Source of the DNA: Methanothrix harundinacea | GTDB lineage: Archaea > Halobacteriota > Methanosarcinia > Methanotrichales > Methanotrichaceae | Direction of reading: 5' to 3' | Assembly (NCBI GenBank): GCA_002506535.1 | Contig: DAXT01000022.1 | Coordinates: 1 to 64,000, forward strand | DNA: 64,000 nt | Part shown: positions 34,003 to 41,386 of the stretch, piece after piece | Layout: each line of letters begins with the position of its first letter | Numbering within the stretch: position 1 is the first letter of the stretch | Made by a program: the position numbers and the translations under genes | Notes under the pieces: generated by a model | What the model was told of the DNA's origin: nothing | The model's input: only the letters and a program-made list of their open reading frames with translations | Databases searched by the model: none

Positions 34003-34882
34003 CTTCCAGGTCTTCCTCGACGGCCCTCGTCAGGGGGGTGAGACCGTCGAGATCGGCGGTCCTCGTCAGCCGTCGGATGGGGACCTGATCAATGATTCTT
34101 CCGCACTGGTGGAGGTGGTCGGTGGCTCCGGAGGCCTTGAGAAGGGCTGCTGTGTAGCAGTTTCTCACCATCTCGACGAACGCCTCCTGGGGCCCCATCG
34201 CCTCGATCAAGAGCCGCCCCCCCACCTCCAGGACGTATATCCGCCTGAGGGGGAGGGGCTGGTCTGGAAAGCCCTTCCTCACAAGAAAAGATAGCTTCTC
34301 GTCCTTTGGGTGGACCCTGGGGAGGGATTCGTAATCGGTTCCCATAGACCTGGCGGTCTGGGGAGGAAGCTTGATCCTGGGGAAGCTGGGAAAGACGTCC
34401 GGACCCCCTTCGTCCACCCGGATGGCGACGACCTCGTCGCCGATGACGCCGTATCCCCGTCTGTAGAGGGCCGCGGCGGTCGTCGACTTTCCGGCCCCGG
34501 GGCGACCGAGGAATATGACAGCTCCACCGTCGAGGGCTGCAGAGCTCCCGTGCATCACCAACAGTCCCCTCCGATGGAGGAGGACCGCCATGGCAGAATC
34601 GAGGATGAAGGATCGGAGGAGGAGGTCGTCGGAGTTCGGGGCCGGATCGACGACGATCTCCCGGCCGTCCCGGACGAGGACGGATACGAGGTCCTCCTGG
34701 AAGAGGCTCGTCTCCCTCTCCCCCGCCCGGAAGCGTGCGCCTTCGGCTTTAACCTCCCCCTGGAGGGGGTCGACCCTTCCATAGACGATCTCGACGTCCG
34801 GGGCCCCTTCCACCAGGGGCAGCTCAGGGAGAGAAAGATCCGAGCGGATGCGCAGGCCGTAAGCGAAATATACCAGTCCCAT
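33986..34882 (-). CDS. HPr-kinase-like peptide kinase of the RiPP operon
   Basis: The 298-residue protein has a Walker A motif G-R-P-G-A-G-K-S at 126-133, V-I-G-D-E-V-V-A-I near 145 and a hydrophobic N-terminal domain. It looks like the HPrK-related kinases of lasso-peptide clusters; the paeninodin kinase phosphorylates a Ser of its precursor. No PTS genes are visible, so an HPr role is unlikely. It begins 40 bases after the fourth precursor. Target Ser in the precursors could be the one in G-[QY]-G-S, which is inference. Confidence 0.85.
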   Translation of the reverse strand: MGLVYFAYGLRIRSDLSLPELPLVEGAPDVEIVYGRVDPLQGEVKAEGARFRAGERETSLFQEDLVSVLVRDGREIVVDPAPNSDDLLLRSFILDSAMAVLLHRRGLLVMHGSSAALDGGAVIFLGRPGAGKSTTAAALYRRGYGVIGDEVVAIRVDEGGPDVFPSFPRIKLPPQTARSMGTDYESLPRVHPKDEKLSFLVRKGFPDQPLPLRRIYVLEVGGRLLIEAMGPQEAFVEMVRNCYTAALLKASGATDHLHQCGRIIDQVPIRRLTRTADLDGLTPLTRAVEEDLEGDRGR

Positions 34883-34922
34883 TCTTCTCTTGATATCTAT
34901 TGAGCTAGATTATCCCGGAGCC

Positions 34923-35036
34923 TTAGTTGTCAGCGGTTCCAGGGGATTTCCCCGCACCACCGGTGATCTCATCAAGAGATCCATGAACCTTGAGCTCGGG
35001 AGTTTCGTTAGCCACCTTCTTCATATCCTCGTCCAT
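34923..35036 (-). CDS. Lasso-type RiPP precursor peptide D (37 residues, short core)
   Basis: The leader ends with T-P-E-L-K-V-H-G-S-L-D-E-I-T, matching the other three precursors except that Tyr is replaced by Asn10. The core region reads G-G-A-G-K-S-P-G-T-A-D-N and then stops. The conserved Asp36 is followed by one residue, so no threaded tail is possible. A strong GGGGAGG precedes the ATG. It may be a decaying copy, a cyclic product without a tail, or a non-lasso product. Confidence 0.82.
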   Translation of the reverse strand: MDEDMKKVANETPELKVHGSLDEITGGAGKSPGTADN

Positions 35037-35066
35037 ATCCGCCCTCCCCAGAGATTCGATGGACCA

Positions 35067-35201
35067 TCAGAACATATCAGAGCCGTACCCGTCGGCGGTC
35101 CCAGACGCCTTCTTACCTGTCTTGGTGATCGCCTCGGCGGACCCGTGGACCTTCAGCTCAGGGGTCTGATATGTCGTCTTGTCAAGGCCTGTTCTCTTCA
35201 T
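35067..35201 (-). CDS. Lasso-type RiPP precursor peptide C (44 residues)
   Basis: The leader has Y11-Q-T-P-E-L-K-V-H-G-S and T26, which fits the lasso leader rule YxxPxLxxxGxxxxxT exactly. The core region after T-K is T-G-K-K-A-S-G-T-A-D-G-Y-G-S-D-M-F. Asp37 is the only acidic residue that could close a ring; it is ninth if Gly29 is residue 1. The tail is seven residues. About 30 bases separate it from precursor D. Confidence 0.88.
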   Translation of the reverse strand: MKRTGLDKTTYQTPELKVHGSAEAITKTGKKASGTADGYGSDMF

Positions 35202-35240
35202 GATATATATCTCGTTATATACCTCGTTCTTCAGAGAAGA

Positions 35241-35399
35241 TCATCCGAATATCTCTGACCCCTGTCCGTCGGCGGTTCCCGGTGGCTTTGCGCCGAACTT
35301 TGTGATCGCATCGACGGACCCGTGGACCTTCAGCTCCGGAGTCTGATATGTCATCTTGTCAAGGCCCGTTTTCGTTATGGTATAGACCTCAATCTTCAT
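35241..35399 (-). CDS. Lasso-type RiPP precursor peptide B (52 residues)
   Basis: The longest of the four. The leader contains Y18-Q-T-P-E-L-K-V-H-G-S and T33. The core region after T-K is F-G-A-K-P-P-G-T-A-D-G-Q-G-S-E-I-F-G. Asp44 aligns with Asp37 of C and Asp41 of A, and is ninth counting from Gly36. DNA in the leader is nearly identical to A and C (ctgaaggtccacgggtc in all three), showing tandem duplication. An ATG 16 codons in could serve as an alternative start. Confidence 0.88.
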   Translation of the reverse strand: MKIEVYTITKTGLDKMTYQTPELKVHGSVDAITKFGAKPPGTADGQGSEIFG

Positions 35400-35405
35400 A
35401 GAAGA

Positions 35406-35555
35406 TCATTCGAACATCCTTGAACCCTGTCCGTCGGCGGTTCCTGGTACTTTCTTACTATTTTTTGTCATCTTCTCAACAGACCCGTGGACCTTCAGCT
35501 CCGGCGATTGGTAAAATCTCTTCTCCGCCTTTGGCACCATTAAGATATCCCTCAT
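35406..35555 (-). CDS. Lasso-type RiPP precursor peptide A (49 residues)
   Basis: First precursor after the cyclase gene. The leader carries Y15-Q-S-P-E-L-K-V-H-G-S and T30. The core region after T-K reads N-S-K-K-V-P-G-T-A-D-G-Q-G-S-R-M-F-E. Asp41 is ninth counting from Ser33. The start at 35555 is the first in-frame ATG; Met6 is possible, as GAGGGAT lies just before it. Confidence 0.87.
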   Translation of the reverse strand: MRDILMVPKAEKRFYQSPELKVHGSVEKMTKNSKKVPGTADGQGSRMFE

Positions 35556-35615
35556 CTTCTCATATCCATGCCGATCAGATATCAATATTTCGATCTAGGA
35601 ATCCGAGGAAGATCT

Positions 35616-37526
35616 TCAGGATCTGTCCTTTGAGGATTCCTCTGCAAATCCCGCGGCTGACAGCCAGAGGGATAGGATCACCGTCTTCCATAAAGTGATC
35701 GCGTCCCGGTTAGATCCCTCCGCCACGAACCGTCTGTACGTCCTCTGGAGGAGAGGCACATCCACGTAATCTTCAATCGCCGCAGTATCATCGAAGATCG
35801 CCGCCTCCAAGATCTTCCGATCTTGGGCCAATAGGCCCCGGTTGAAGTTCTGGCTGAGGATAGTCTTTCCGCCGCGCCATCGGATCTCATCAGGGAGGAT
35901 CCCCGCCATAGCTGTGCGGAGGACCCACCTGCTCCACCCTCTCCGTAGCTTCTGTTCAGACGGCAGGGCCAGGCAGAACTCCACCAGCCTCCTGTCTAAG
36001 AAGGGGTGGCGTGGTTCGAGGGAGAAGGCCGCAGCCTGGCGGTCTATCACCTCCAGTACGTGCTGCAGATACGCGTCGTCGAGGGCTCCGTGGTGATCGA
36101 TCCGCAGGTCTCTTGAGGGCCGCGAACCCCTGAGATGGGACTGTAGCCTCTCTCTGATCCGGGTCCTTTCTGCAAAGCCGGGGTTTATTATGCTGCACCG
36201 CTCTTGGCAGCCATCCAGTCCCCTAAGCCAACGATAGAGCTTTGCTGCAGGTTCCGGGGCCAGGGGGGCTATACACTGATTCCACAAGATTCGGCTGGCG
36301 GGAGTTGCGAAGTTCTTCGATAGCCCCCTCAAGTTCCTGAAGAGCTCCAGGAGTCGCCCCGCCACGAAGAGCTCGGAGAGGTGGGTCAGGCCGTGGGATA
36401 CCACCACGTCCCCCTCGAAGCCATCCATGATGACCCGGGCCCCTCCGTCTCTTGCGGCCTTGAAGAGGTGCCAGCTCATGAAGTAGTTGGGGATCCAGAA
36501 CGGCTCGTCCTCGAAGAGGAGGTAGTCGCCAAACTCCCCCAGGGGGCTCAGGAGGTCGGCTCGGATGTTGGTGGGCTCAAAGCCCCCCTCGCCGATGACG
36601 GCGCCGATGAATTCCCTCTCGTCGCAGTCGGGAAGGTCGTCGAAGACCGCCGAGAAGGTGAGGATCTTGCCGCCGTCGGAGTCAATGGAGATCTTCCGCG
36701 CCGCGGAGGCGACGGAGGAGGAGTCGAGGCCGCCGCTGAGGGAGACCCCCACCGGAGAGCCGCACCGGAGCCGGCATCCGACGGCCTCCAAGAATATCCT
36801 GCGGAACTCGGCGGCGTACTCTTCGTCTGAGGATAGCCTGATCTCCCTTTTCGGATCCAGGGACCAGTACCTTTCCGTCCTGGCTTTTCCTTCCTTGAGG
36901 GTGAGATGGCAGGCTGCGGGAAGTCGGCGGACCCCCTGGTAGAAGGTGATCTGCCTATCGTCCAGGATAGGGACGAGGAAGTCGCTGACCATCTCCTCGT
37001 TGAGGCGGCGGGGGACTTCGGGAAAGCTGAGGATCGCCTTGATCTCGGAGGCGAATACGAAGGCCCGATCGTTGATGAAGTAGTAGAAGGGCTTGACCCC
37101 CATATGGTCCCTGGCGCAGAACAGGGTCTCTCTGCTCAGGTCCACCACGGCGAAGGCGAAGTCTCCCAGGAGCCTGTGGAGACAGTCTTCCCCCCACATC
37201 TCATAGGAGCGGAGGATCAGTCCGCCGTCTCCGATCTTCGAGCAGCTCTCACCATCGAGAGATAAGGCGGCCAGGAGCTCGTCCCGGTTGTCTATCCGGC
37301 AGTCTGCGGTGATCACCAGGTCGCCGGACCCGTTCAAGAGAGGCATCTTCTCAAACGACGACTCGGGGGTGGCATGGAGCATCAGGTGGCCGATGCCTGC
37401 TGGACCCTCATTCCAGATCGCCGAGCCGTCTGGCCCGCGGTGACGGATCCGCTCCATCATCCCTTCCAGCTCCTCCCGTCCCGCCTCCGATCCGTCGAGG
37501 CGGAGGATGCCAAAGATCCCGCTCAT
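35616..37526 (-). CDS. Asparagine-synthetase-like macrolactam cyclase (lasso C protein)
   Basis: The 636-residue protein has an N-terminal class II glutamine amidotransferase-like domain and a C-terminal ATP-pyrophosphatase domain with S-L-S-G-G-L-D-S-S-S near residue 250. The usual catalytic Cys2 of AsnB (M-C-G-I) is Ser here (M-S-G-I-F-G), so glutamine hydrolysis is doubtful. Lasso cyclases activate the side-chain carboxylate of the core with ATP and form an isopeptide bond to the N-terminal amine, which needs no ammonia. It sits between the B2 gene and the four precursors, which supports that role over asparagine synthesis. Confidence 0.9.
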   Translation of the reverse strand: MSGIFGILRLDGSEAGREELEGMMERIRHRGPDGSAIWNEGPAGIGHLMLHATPESSFEKMPLLNGSGDLVITADCRIDNRDELLAALSLDGESCSKIGDGGLILRSYEMWGEDCLHRLLGDFAFAVVDLSRETLFCARDHMGVKPFYYFINDRAFVFASEIKAILSFPEVPRRLNEEMVSDFLVPILDDRQITFYQGVRRLPAACHLTLKEGKARTERYWSLDPKREIRLSSDEEYAAEFRRIFLEAVGCRLRCGSPVGVSLSGGLDSSSVASAARKISIDSDGGKILTFSAVFDDLPDCDEREFIGAVIGEGGFEPTNIRADLLSPLGEFGDYLLFEDEPFWIPNYFMSWHLFKAARDGGARVIMDGFEGDVVVSHGLTHLSELFVAGRLLELFRNLRGLSKNFATPASRILWNQCIAPLAPEPAAKLYRWLRGLDGCQERCSIINPGFAERTRIRERLQSHLRGSRPSRDLRIDHHGALDDAYLQHVLEVIDRQAAAFSLEPRHPFLDRRLVEFCLALPSEQKLRRGWSRWVLRTAMAGILPDEIRWRGGKTILSQNFNRGLLAQDRKILEAAIFDDTAAIEDYVDVPLLQRTYRRFVAEGSNRDAITLWKTVILSLWLSAAGFAEESSKDRS

Positions 37527-37538
37527 GAATCGTCCTTG

Positions 37539-37964
37539 CTACTCCAGTGTCAACAGGGGCGTATACTCACCATCTGGACCGCCTACGATGACCTTTCCCC
37601 GGCTTTCGAGCCACGCATGGGCCAGTACCCTTCCATCTTCGCCCTTGAGAACACCTATCTTCAGAAGGGAGGAATGACCGTAGATCCCAAAGAGGAGCTT
37701 TGCCGCCATCGCCCTGGAGAGGCACGTAGATCTCGGAACAAACCTGCTGGCCGTCTCGATAGCCCAGGCGAGGTCGTCATTCGATGCGGACCCGGGGCGA
37801 TCAACGTCGGTATTTGCCGAAAGCCTGCCGACCAGCCTCCTCAAGACGGGGAAGGGGAGGAGGGAGAGCCCCGCCCTCACCGACCCCTCCAGGAGGAGGG
37901 CCCGGATCAGAATATTCCGTCTTGAAGGCGGCAGATCCAGGAATTTACGTATCAGATTCGACAT
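37539..37964 (-). CDS. Lasso peptide B2-type leader peptidase
   Basis: The 141-residue transglutaminase-fold protein has the Cys of the triad in P-R-S-T-C-L-S-R-A near residue 79 and the His in L-A-H-A-W-L-E near 115. An Asp (P-D-G-E) lies near 130. This is the B2 (JD-type) protein that removes precursor leaders after the conserved Thr region. It overlaps the B1 gene by 20 bases and is followed by the cyclase gene after 12 bases. Confidence 0.9.
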   Translation of the reverse strand: MSNLIRKFLDLPPSRRNILIRALLLEGSVRAGLSLLPFPVLRRLVGRLSANTDVDRPGSASNDDLAWAIETASRFVPRSTCLSRAMAAKLLFGIYGHSSLLKIGVLKGEDGRVLAHAWLESRGKVIVGGPDGEYTPLLTLE

Positions 37965-38235
37965 CCAATAGTCCGTTCTCTTGCAGGTCCTTGAGGAGGG
38001 CCAGTAGCTCCTCCTCGCATACTTCCCTTTCCACCTCGTACTCTTCGAGGATCTGATCCCGGACCTCGCTCACCCACTTTCGCTCCTGGATCAGGCTCCA
38101 GATCCTGGCGCCGACGGGGTTGAGGCCGTAGTAGACCCCGTTCTTGAGGTTCAGTATCACCGACTCACCTGCCAGATTGCAGGATACCTGGTCTCTGGCG
38201 GCGACGATCCTCGACCCGGCTGTGATCTCTCCCAT
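37945..38235 (-). CDS. PqqD-like RiPP recognition element (lasso B1 protein)
   Basis: The 96-residue protein matches PqqD/RRE proteins: V-A-A-R-D-Q-V-S-C-N-L-A, V-I-L-N-L-K-N-G-V-Y-Y-G-L-N-P-V-G-A-R-I-W, then helices to the end. It binds the leader peptide and delivers it to B2 and the cyclase. It is the first gene of the operon. Confidence 0.9.
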   Translation of the reverse strand: MGEITAGSRIVAARDQVSCNLAGESVILNLKNGVYYGLNPVGARIWSLIQERKWVSEVRDQILEEYEVEREVCEEELLALLKDLQENGLLDVESDT

Positions 38236-38258
38236 GGACGACCGTCTATCTCTCGGGG

Positions 38259-38268
38259 ATCATTAAAC
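38259..38268 (-). promoter_or_regulatory. Possible TATA box of the RiPP operon
   Basis: On the minus strand atagtttaatg lies about 27 bases before the first ATG, preceded by purine-rich ggagcgg that could be a BRE. The match is weak. Confidence 0.35.
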
Positions 38269-38446
38269 TATCCGCTCCAAACCGCACCTTCTGGGATGAT
38301 GGAGGTTATGTAGAGAACTGGATGATGGATGCTCCATGGAGAACTTTTATCATGATGGAGCGGATCGATACCAGCATGGGGACGGAACCAGACCTCTCGG
38401 GGGTCATGATCGAATTTTATCTCTTTAGCGAGGGCGGGGGGAGAGG

Positions 38447-39301
38447 ATGAGAAGAGAGGACGATCTCGCCGATAAGCTGATCATCAAGCTGGCACCGACG
38501 GGGATGATCCCCACCAAGGAGGATACCCCTTACGTTCCGACGACCCCCGAGGAGATCGCCGAAGATACCTACAGGGCTTTTCGGTTGGGGGTCAGCGTCG
38601 TCCACGTCCACGCCAGGGATGAGGAGGGTAGGCCCACCTTCAAGAGAGAGCATTTTGAGCCGATATTTCAGCTGATCAGGGAACGGTGTCCAGATATAGT
38701 CATCTGCGCGACGACCAGCGGCAGGGTGACACCCCAGGTCGAGCATCGGTCGGAGGTCCTGGCTCTCGGGACGGAGATGGCGAGCCTGACGATGGGCTCT
38801 TTGAACTTCCGGGACTATCCCAGCGTAAATTCCATGGAGACGATCACGAAGCTGGCGGAGGAGATGAGGTCAAGGAAGATCCTTCCCGAGCTTGAGATCT
38901 TCGAGGCTGGTTTCATAAATACGTCAAAGTACCTGCTGAATAAGGGGGTACTGAACGGCCCGCTCCATTTCAACCTCCTTCTGGGATCTCTTGGAAGCAT
39001 CTCTGCGGACCTGCGGGATCTCGTCTATCTGGTGGAGTCCCTCCCCCGGGGGAGCACCTGGTCTGCCACCGGTATAGGAAGGTTTCAGACCCGGATCAAC
39101 GTCGCTTCCATGCTGATGGGCGGCCATGTGAGGGTGGGGATCGAGGACAGCATCTACTACAACTATCCGGATAAGGAGCTTGCAACCAACGAAAAGCTGG
39201 TGGAGAGGATCGTCAGGGTGGCGAGGGATGTAGGACGGGAGATAGCGACCCCCGAAGAGGCGAGAACGATTCTGGGGCTGGAGAGGCGGCGGATATTATG
39301 A
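38447..39301 (+). CDS. BKACE-family beta-keto acid cleavage enzyme (DUF849)
   Basis: The 284-residue TIM-barrel protein carries I-I-K-L-A-P-T-G-M-I-P, H-V-H-A-R-D-E-E-G-R-P near residue 49 (metal-binding His pair), E-I-F-E-A-G-F-I-N and F-N-L-L-L-G-S-L-G. Family members cleave beta-keto acids with acetyl-CoA; the first known one acts on 3-keto-5-aminohexanoate in lysine fermentation. The substrate here is unknown. Its stop overlaps the AAC(3)-like gene (ATGA). It is divergent from the RiPP operon. Confidence 0.85.
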   Translation: MRREDDLADKLIIKLAPTGMIPTKEDTPYVPTTPEEIAEDTYRAFRLGVSVVHVHARDEEGRPTFKREHFEPIFQLIRERCPDIVICATTSGRVTPQVEHRSEVLALGTEMASLTMGSLNFRDYPSVNSMETITKLAEEMRSRKILPELEIFEAGFINTSKYLLNKGVLNGPLHFNLLLGSLGSISADLRDLVYLVESLPRGSTWSATGIGRFQTRINVASMLMGGHVRVGIEDSIYYNYPDKELATNEKLVERIVRVARDVGREIATPEEARTILGLERRRIL

Positions 39302-40293
39302 CCGACAAGCTCCGCCCCAGATCCGGGGAACTCTCCGATCCAGAGAGATCACCGGGGTCGATCTCGAAGGGCCAGCTCCTGGAGGATCTGAGACATATCG
39401 GGGTCTGTGAGGGGGATCACATCGCCGTCGCCCTATCCCTCAGGAGGGTGGGGACCGTTCAAGGGCGGGCGGAGGCCTTCATAGACGCTCTCTTGGAGGC
39501 GGTCGGCTCCGGCGGGACGATAATGATGAACAGCCACACCCCTTTCTTCCCCGTATCCCAGATAGAGTCGAGCGACCCGAAGTACATCTTCGACTACAGG
39601 TCCACCCCCACCTGGACCGGCGTCGTCCCGGAGGCTCTTCGAAACCGGAGGGCGGCACTTCGAAGCCGCCATCCGATATGCTCGGTGGTGGCGATGGGGG
39701 CGAAGGCCGATCATCTCGCCGGGGGCCACGACGAGGATTCGCCTCCCTACTCGCCTTATTCCAGGCTGGCGGAGATCGGAGGCAAGCTCCTTTACGTCGG
39801 GCTGGACGACAGAATGGTGGCGATGCGCCACGAGGCCCAGAACCTGGCGGGTCTCATGGACGTCGTCCCTCTGGAGGTGGCCATAAGGTACCTCAATCCG
39901 GAGGATGGCAGGATTGAGCTGTTCAGGGCGACCAACGTCTTCTCCTGTGTAAATAACCTCTCGACACTGGTCCCGGCCTTGAGGGGTATGGGGCTCATCG
40001 TCGACGGCAAGATCGGTGCGGCGGACTCGATCCTCGCCCCCGCGAAGGCCGCCCTTCTTGCGATGGCGGAGATCCTGAGGGGAGATCCCACCAAGACCTT
40101 GTGCAGGGACTTCTCTTGCGTATGGTGCCGCGAGCTGGAGCGGAGGATGGACCTCCGCGAGAGGATCGAGGATCCCGAGATCTTCCAGAAGAGCCGGGCA
40201 TTGATGGCGATTCTGGGAATCATCAACCAGCGACGCATGAGAGGATCCTGGGCGGCGATCAAGGGAGTGGGACTCTTGAAAAAGATCTTTTAG
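39298..40293 (+). CDS. AAC(3)-family N-acetyltransferase
   Basis: The 331-residue protein matches the antibiotic acetyltransferase fold: L-E-D-L-R-H-I-G-V, G-G-T-I-M-M-N-S-H-T near residue 77, R-S-R-H-P-I-C-S-V near 118 and H-E-A-Q-N near 178. Many genomic members acetylate amino sugars of the cell surface and not aminoglycosides. Coupling to the BKACE gene suggests a shared amino-acid-like or amino-sugar substrate. The C-terminal 60 residues are basic and less conserved. Confidence 0.82.
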   Translation: MTDKLRPRSGELSDPERSPGSISKGQLLEDLRHIGVCEGDHIAVALSLRRVGTVQGRAEAFIDALLEAVGSGGTIMMNSHTPFFPVSQIESSDPKYIFDYRSTPTWTGVVPEALRNRRAALRSRHPICSVVAMGAKADHLAGGHDEDSPPYSPYSRLAEIGGKLLYVGLDDRMVAMRHEAQNLAGLMDVVPLEVAIRYLNPEDGRIELFRATNVFSCVNNLSTLVPALRGMGLIVDGKIGAADSILAPAKAALLAMAEILRGDPTKTLCRDFSCVWCRELERRMDLRERIEDPEIFQKSRALMAILGIINQRRMRGSWAAIKGVGLLKKIF

Positions 40294-40475
40294 CCCCATC
40301 CGCCAGGGTTCAGGACCGATCGCCGATACGTCTGTCATCGAACATCATCGACGATATGGGGCGACGATCTACGGTCTGCGATGAGCAGAGCATAATACAA
40401 TCCTCTTGAGCTGCTTTTCCCGTTTGCGGATCCAACCACCACCTTTTAATCTCGACTCCCCAAAGCCCTTCTCCC

Positions 40476-41273
40476 ATGAGGAACGTCGGAAAGTCCATCA
40501 GGATGGAGAGGATCTTCAACAGGAGGACGGGCAGGACGGTCATCGTCCCCATGGACCACGGCCTGACGGTGGGGCCGATCGGCGGGCTGATCGACCTGCA
40601 GGAGGCTGTAAACAGGGTGGCAGAGGGCGGGGCGAACGCCGTCCTCGGCCACATGGGGCTTCCCCTCCACGGCCACCGGGGCTACGGCCGGGACGTGGGG
40701 CTGATAATCCACCTATCCGCCAGCTCCAGCCTCGGTCCAGATCCAAACCACAAGGTCCTGGTCACCGAGGTGGAGGACGCCATAATGATCGGCGCGGACG
40801 CCGTCAGCATCCACGTCAACGTCGGGGCCGAGGACGAGGCGGAGATGCTCATGGACCTGGGGAGGGTCGCTCGGAGCTGCGACCGCTGGGGGATGCCCCT
40901 CCTCGCCATGATGTACCCGAGGGGTCCGAAGGTCTCCTCGGAGCACGCCGTCGAGTACGTCAAGCACGCCGCCCGGATCGGTGCCGAACTCGGCGTCGAC
41001 ATCGTCAAGACGAACTACACCGGATCTCCCGAGACCTTCAAGCAGGTCGTCAGGGGCTGCAGCGTCCCCGTGGTGATCGCCGGCGGCCCCAAGATGGATA
41101 CCGAACAACAGGTCCTGGAGATGGTCTACGATTCCATCAGCGTCGGGGGCGCCGGCCTCTCCATAGGAAGGAACATATTCCAGGCCGAAGACCCGACGTT
41201 ATTTGTAAAGAGGCTCTGCAAGGTCGTCCACGAGAACTACTCCGTGGAAGAGGCGGAAGAGGTCACCCTCTGA
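40476..41273 (+). CDS. ADH synthase, copy 2 (DhnA-type class I aldolase)
   Basis: This 265-residue protein has the same length as copy 1 at 10082 and shares most motifs: V-I-V-P-M-D-H-G, E-G-G-A-N-A-V-L, D-I-V-K-T-N-Y-T-G with the Schiff-base Lys, and A-G-G-P-K-M-D-T. Its N-terminus (I-R-M-E-R-I-F-N-R) is closer to MJ0400. It makes the first aromatic precursor, or copy 1 does; sequence alone does not say which. A TATA-like cttttaat lies about 30 bases before the ATG. No aroB' or other shikimate gene is adjacent. Confidence 0.85.
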   Translation: MRNVGKSIRMERIFNRRTGRTVIVPMDHGLTVGPIGGLIDLQEAVNRVAEGGANAVLGHMGLPLHGHRGYGRDVGLIIHLSASSSLGPDPNHKVLVTEVEDAIMIGADAVSIHVNVGAEDEAEMLMDLGRVARSCDRWGMPLLAMMYPRGPKVSSEHAVEYVKHAARIGAELGVDIVKTNYTGSPETFKQVVRGCSVPVVIAGGPKMDTEQQVLEMVYDSISVGGAGLSIGRNIFQAEDPTLFVKRLCKVVHENYSVEEAEEVTL

Positions 41274-41386
41274 GGCCTCCCCCATCATATATCGTCTCTC
41301 GCCGACTCCGACGGGAGACGGCGGACTTGATAAATGGGGCAGGCAAGCCTGGCCACGGTAGACTGTAACCCCCGAGATGAGAACCC

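Noticed and set aside
35616..37526. Housekeeping asparagine synthetase
   Set aside because: Lacks Cys2 and lies inside a B1/B2/precursor/exporter operon, so macrolactam cyclase is the better call.
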